Source of the DNA: an uncultured Faecalibacterium sp.
GTDB lineage: Bacteria; Bacillota; Clostridia; Oscillospirales; Ruminococcaceae
Reading direction: 5' to 3'
Assembly (NCBI GenBank): GCA_934513205.1
Contig: CAKSWU010000018.1
Coordinates: forward strand, 1-40,631
DNA length: 40,631 nucleotides
Position numbers and translations under genes: made by a program
Shown: piece after piece, positions 39,252 to 40,631 of the stretch
Numbering within the stretch: the first letter of the stretch is position 1
How the letters are laid out: each line of letters starts with the position of its first letter
The notes under the pieces: generated by a model
What the model saw: only the letters and a program-made list of their open reading frames with translations
Told to the model about the DNA's origin: nothing
Database searches by the model: none

Positions 39252-40170
39252 ATGACCGCCGTGATCTATGCCCGCTATTCTACTGACAGTCAGCGTGAAG
39301 AATCCATCGAAGGTCAGATCCGGGAATGCACCGCCTATGCGGAAAAGAACGGCTTTACGGTGGTGAAGCATTACATTGACCGTGCCATCTCCGCCAAGAC
39401 CGATAACCGCCCGCAGTTCCAGCAGATGATCAAAGACAGCGAGCATGGCATCTTTGATGTCATCATTGTCTGGAAGCTCGACCGCTTTGCCCGAAACCGC
39501 TACGACAGTGCCCGGTACAAGACTCAGCTGAAGCGAAACGGCGTGAAACTGGTATCGGCAACGGAAGTCATTTCGGCTGGCCCGGAGGGCATTATTCCGG
39601 AATCGGTGCTGGAAGGCTACGCCGAATACTACTCGGCTGACCTGTCCGAAAAGGTCGTGCGCGGCATGACCGAGAATGCTCTCAAGGGTATTTATAATGG
39701 CGGCACGATTCCGTTCGGTTACATGATTGATGAGACCCGGCATTACCAGCCCGACCCGCTGCTGGTCCCGTATGTGGAGCAGACGTTCCAGAAGTATGCA
39801 GACGGCGCGATCATGACTGATCTGCGGGATTAGTTAAAGGCGCACAACATTAAAAATTCGATGAGAGGGGAGATGTCCTACAACACGATTCAGCGGATGC
39901 TGAGGAATCGCCGGTACATCGGCGAATTGCGCTTGCGGGATGTGGTACAGCCCAATGCGATCCCGGCGCTGGTATCGGGTGAACTTGTCGGGGCAAGGCC
40001 CCTCCATCTTGCTACGCAAGACCGTTCTGTCGCTTAAAAGCCCCACTGGGGCTTTCATTGCTCCGCTTCGCTGCGCAAACGCGAACCTGTTCAACAAGGT
40101 GCAGGAAAAGCTGGCGAAAAATAAAAAGGCCCCTGCCCGTCATAAGGCAGAGGAAAGCTATCTGCACACC
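39252..40170 (+). pseudogene. Large serine recombinase, broken
   Basis: The N-terminal catalytic domain is well preserved: MTAVIYARYSTDSQREESIEGQIRECTAYAEKNGF with the nucleophilic Ser, and VIIVWKLDRFARNRYDS. The frame stops at a TAG (39831-39833) after IMTDLRD, but homology continues in frame as LKAHNIKNSMRGEMSYNTIQRMLRNRRYIGELRLRDVVQPNAIPALV. A stretch of about 100 bp unlike the family interrupts it before LFNKVQEKLAKNKKAPARHKAEESYL, and it then joins abruptly to the integrase repeat at 40162. The start at 39252 follows GAGGTG. It has lost its function through a nonsense change, an insertion and a truncation. Confidence 0.85.
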
Positions 40171-40560
40171 ATTTGCACATTTGCCCGAATCGGGGGCTTT
40201 TCTGCGCATGGCTTGCACAGCCTGCTTTCCTTTGCATAAAAAGAAGAGAAGTTAGGCAAACAAGGCTCTCGTCAATTCTCTGCGTTCGTCTGCGTCCATC
40301 AGCCGGATGGCTTCAAGGATCTCCTTACCGGAGGTTTTTGTTGCCTCCGGCTTTTCATTTTGCCGGGGCTGAGGTGCTGCCGGGGTCAGATCTTGGGAAT
40401 AGAAGTTCGCTTCGATCTTCTCTGCTAGCTCCAATCGGGGCTTGTCCTGCGTGTGGGCGTAGGTGTCCATCAGGACAGCGGCGGTTGCATGACCAGTGTT
40501 TCCCTGCACCGACTTGAAGTCACCATCCGACTGCAAGAGCTGGTAGGTGGCACTGGAGTG
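40162..40560. repeat. Copy 2 of the 399-bp direct repeat
   Basis: Aligns with 254-652 without gaps at offset 39908. The left edge (CTGCACACC) abuts the recombinase pseudogene. The right edge ends inside the integrase gene at ACTGGAGTG, where new sequence begins. Confidence 0.9.
40252..40560 (-). pseudogene. Integrase C-terminal remnant
   Basis: About 103 codons encode the end of a tyrosine integrase nearly identical to that at 344-1741: HSSATYQLLQSDGDFKSVQGNTGHATAAVLMDTYAHTQDKPRLELAEKIEANF... to the same ALFA end. The N-terminal and most catalytic residues are missing, including the Arg of HxxR. The differences are scattered substitutions, so it is an older copy of a sister element. Confidence 0.88.
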
Positions 40561-40631
40561 CCGTTACGGTATAATAACGACAAACGGAAAAAGCCTTTAT
40601 TTTCAAGGGGTTCACGCGTTTGCCGTCATTT
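40561..40631. other. Unassigned window end
   Basis: The sequence after the truncated integrase is unrelated to the left copy. It contains GGTATAATAACG, a possible -10 element, but no assignable gene in the 71 bases left. Confidence 0.4.

Overview
The window looks like a chromosome segment of a moderately high-GC anaerobic Firmicute, probably Oscillospiraceae and possibly Faecalibacterium-like. This is inferred from the strong GGAGG ribosome-binding sites, the clostridial 5S/tRNA layout and the kinds of mobile genes present; no species marker is visible.

Left part (1-16618): the 3' end of a 5S rRNA gene and a tRNA-Lys(CTT) are followed by a 16.4-kb integrative element. Its ends are a 45-bp perfect repeat of the tRNA 3' half (143-187 and 16574-16618). 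It carries a tyrosine integrase, an excisionase-like protein, TGTAACC iterons, a VapE-type ATPase and a MobV-type relaxase. It also has an unusual field of about 20 inverted repeats around a small double zinc-ribbon gene. The cargo is defensive: a type I restriction-modification operon with an XRE regulator, an AbiTii-domain protein with companion genes, and a probable PBECR4-family nuclease preceded by a structured, terminator-ended leader RNA.

Middle (16619-19222): wreckage of a second mobile element, with a paralogue of a small element protein, a ParB-like protein and the C-terminal fragment of a conjugative relaxase.

Right part (19223-39158): a GC-rich type III-A CRISPR island. The minus-strand operon cas10-csm2-csm3-csm4-csm5-cas6 lies between two CRISPR arrays that share the stem CCCC-GCAA-GGGG; no cas1 or cas2 is present. 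A plus-strand operon encodes a CARF protein, a sigma-70-like factor and a CARF-HEPN ribonuclease. Around these are plus-strand genes for two coiled-coil proteins, a multi-span membrane protein, an OmpA-like lipoprotein, a VirD4/TraG-like ATPase and its partner, a Gly/His-rich protein, two small membrane proteins and a membrane-anchored HExxH metallopeptidase.

The most notable signal is a bipartite element, TCCAAC-N16-G(G/C)CTT (GCTTT in two copies), often followed at fixed distance by GTGTAAGAC. It occurs seven times at exact spacing, always upstream of an island transcription unit, including cas10 on the opposite strand. The operon encoding the sigma-like factor lacks it and has an ordinary promoter. 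My hypothesis is that Cas10-made cyclic oligoadenylate is sensed by the CARF proteins, and that the dedicated sigma factor drives a CRISPR-linked membrane/ATPase regulon from these promoters.

Right end (39252-40631): a serine-recombinase pseudogene, then a 399-bp near-identical copy of the left element's integrase end. The pair forms a 39.9-kb direct repeat around almost the whole window.
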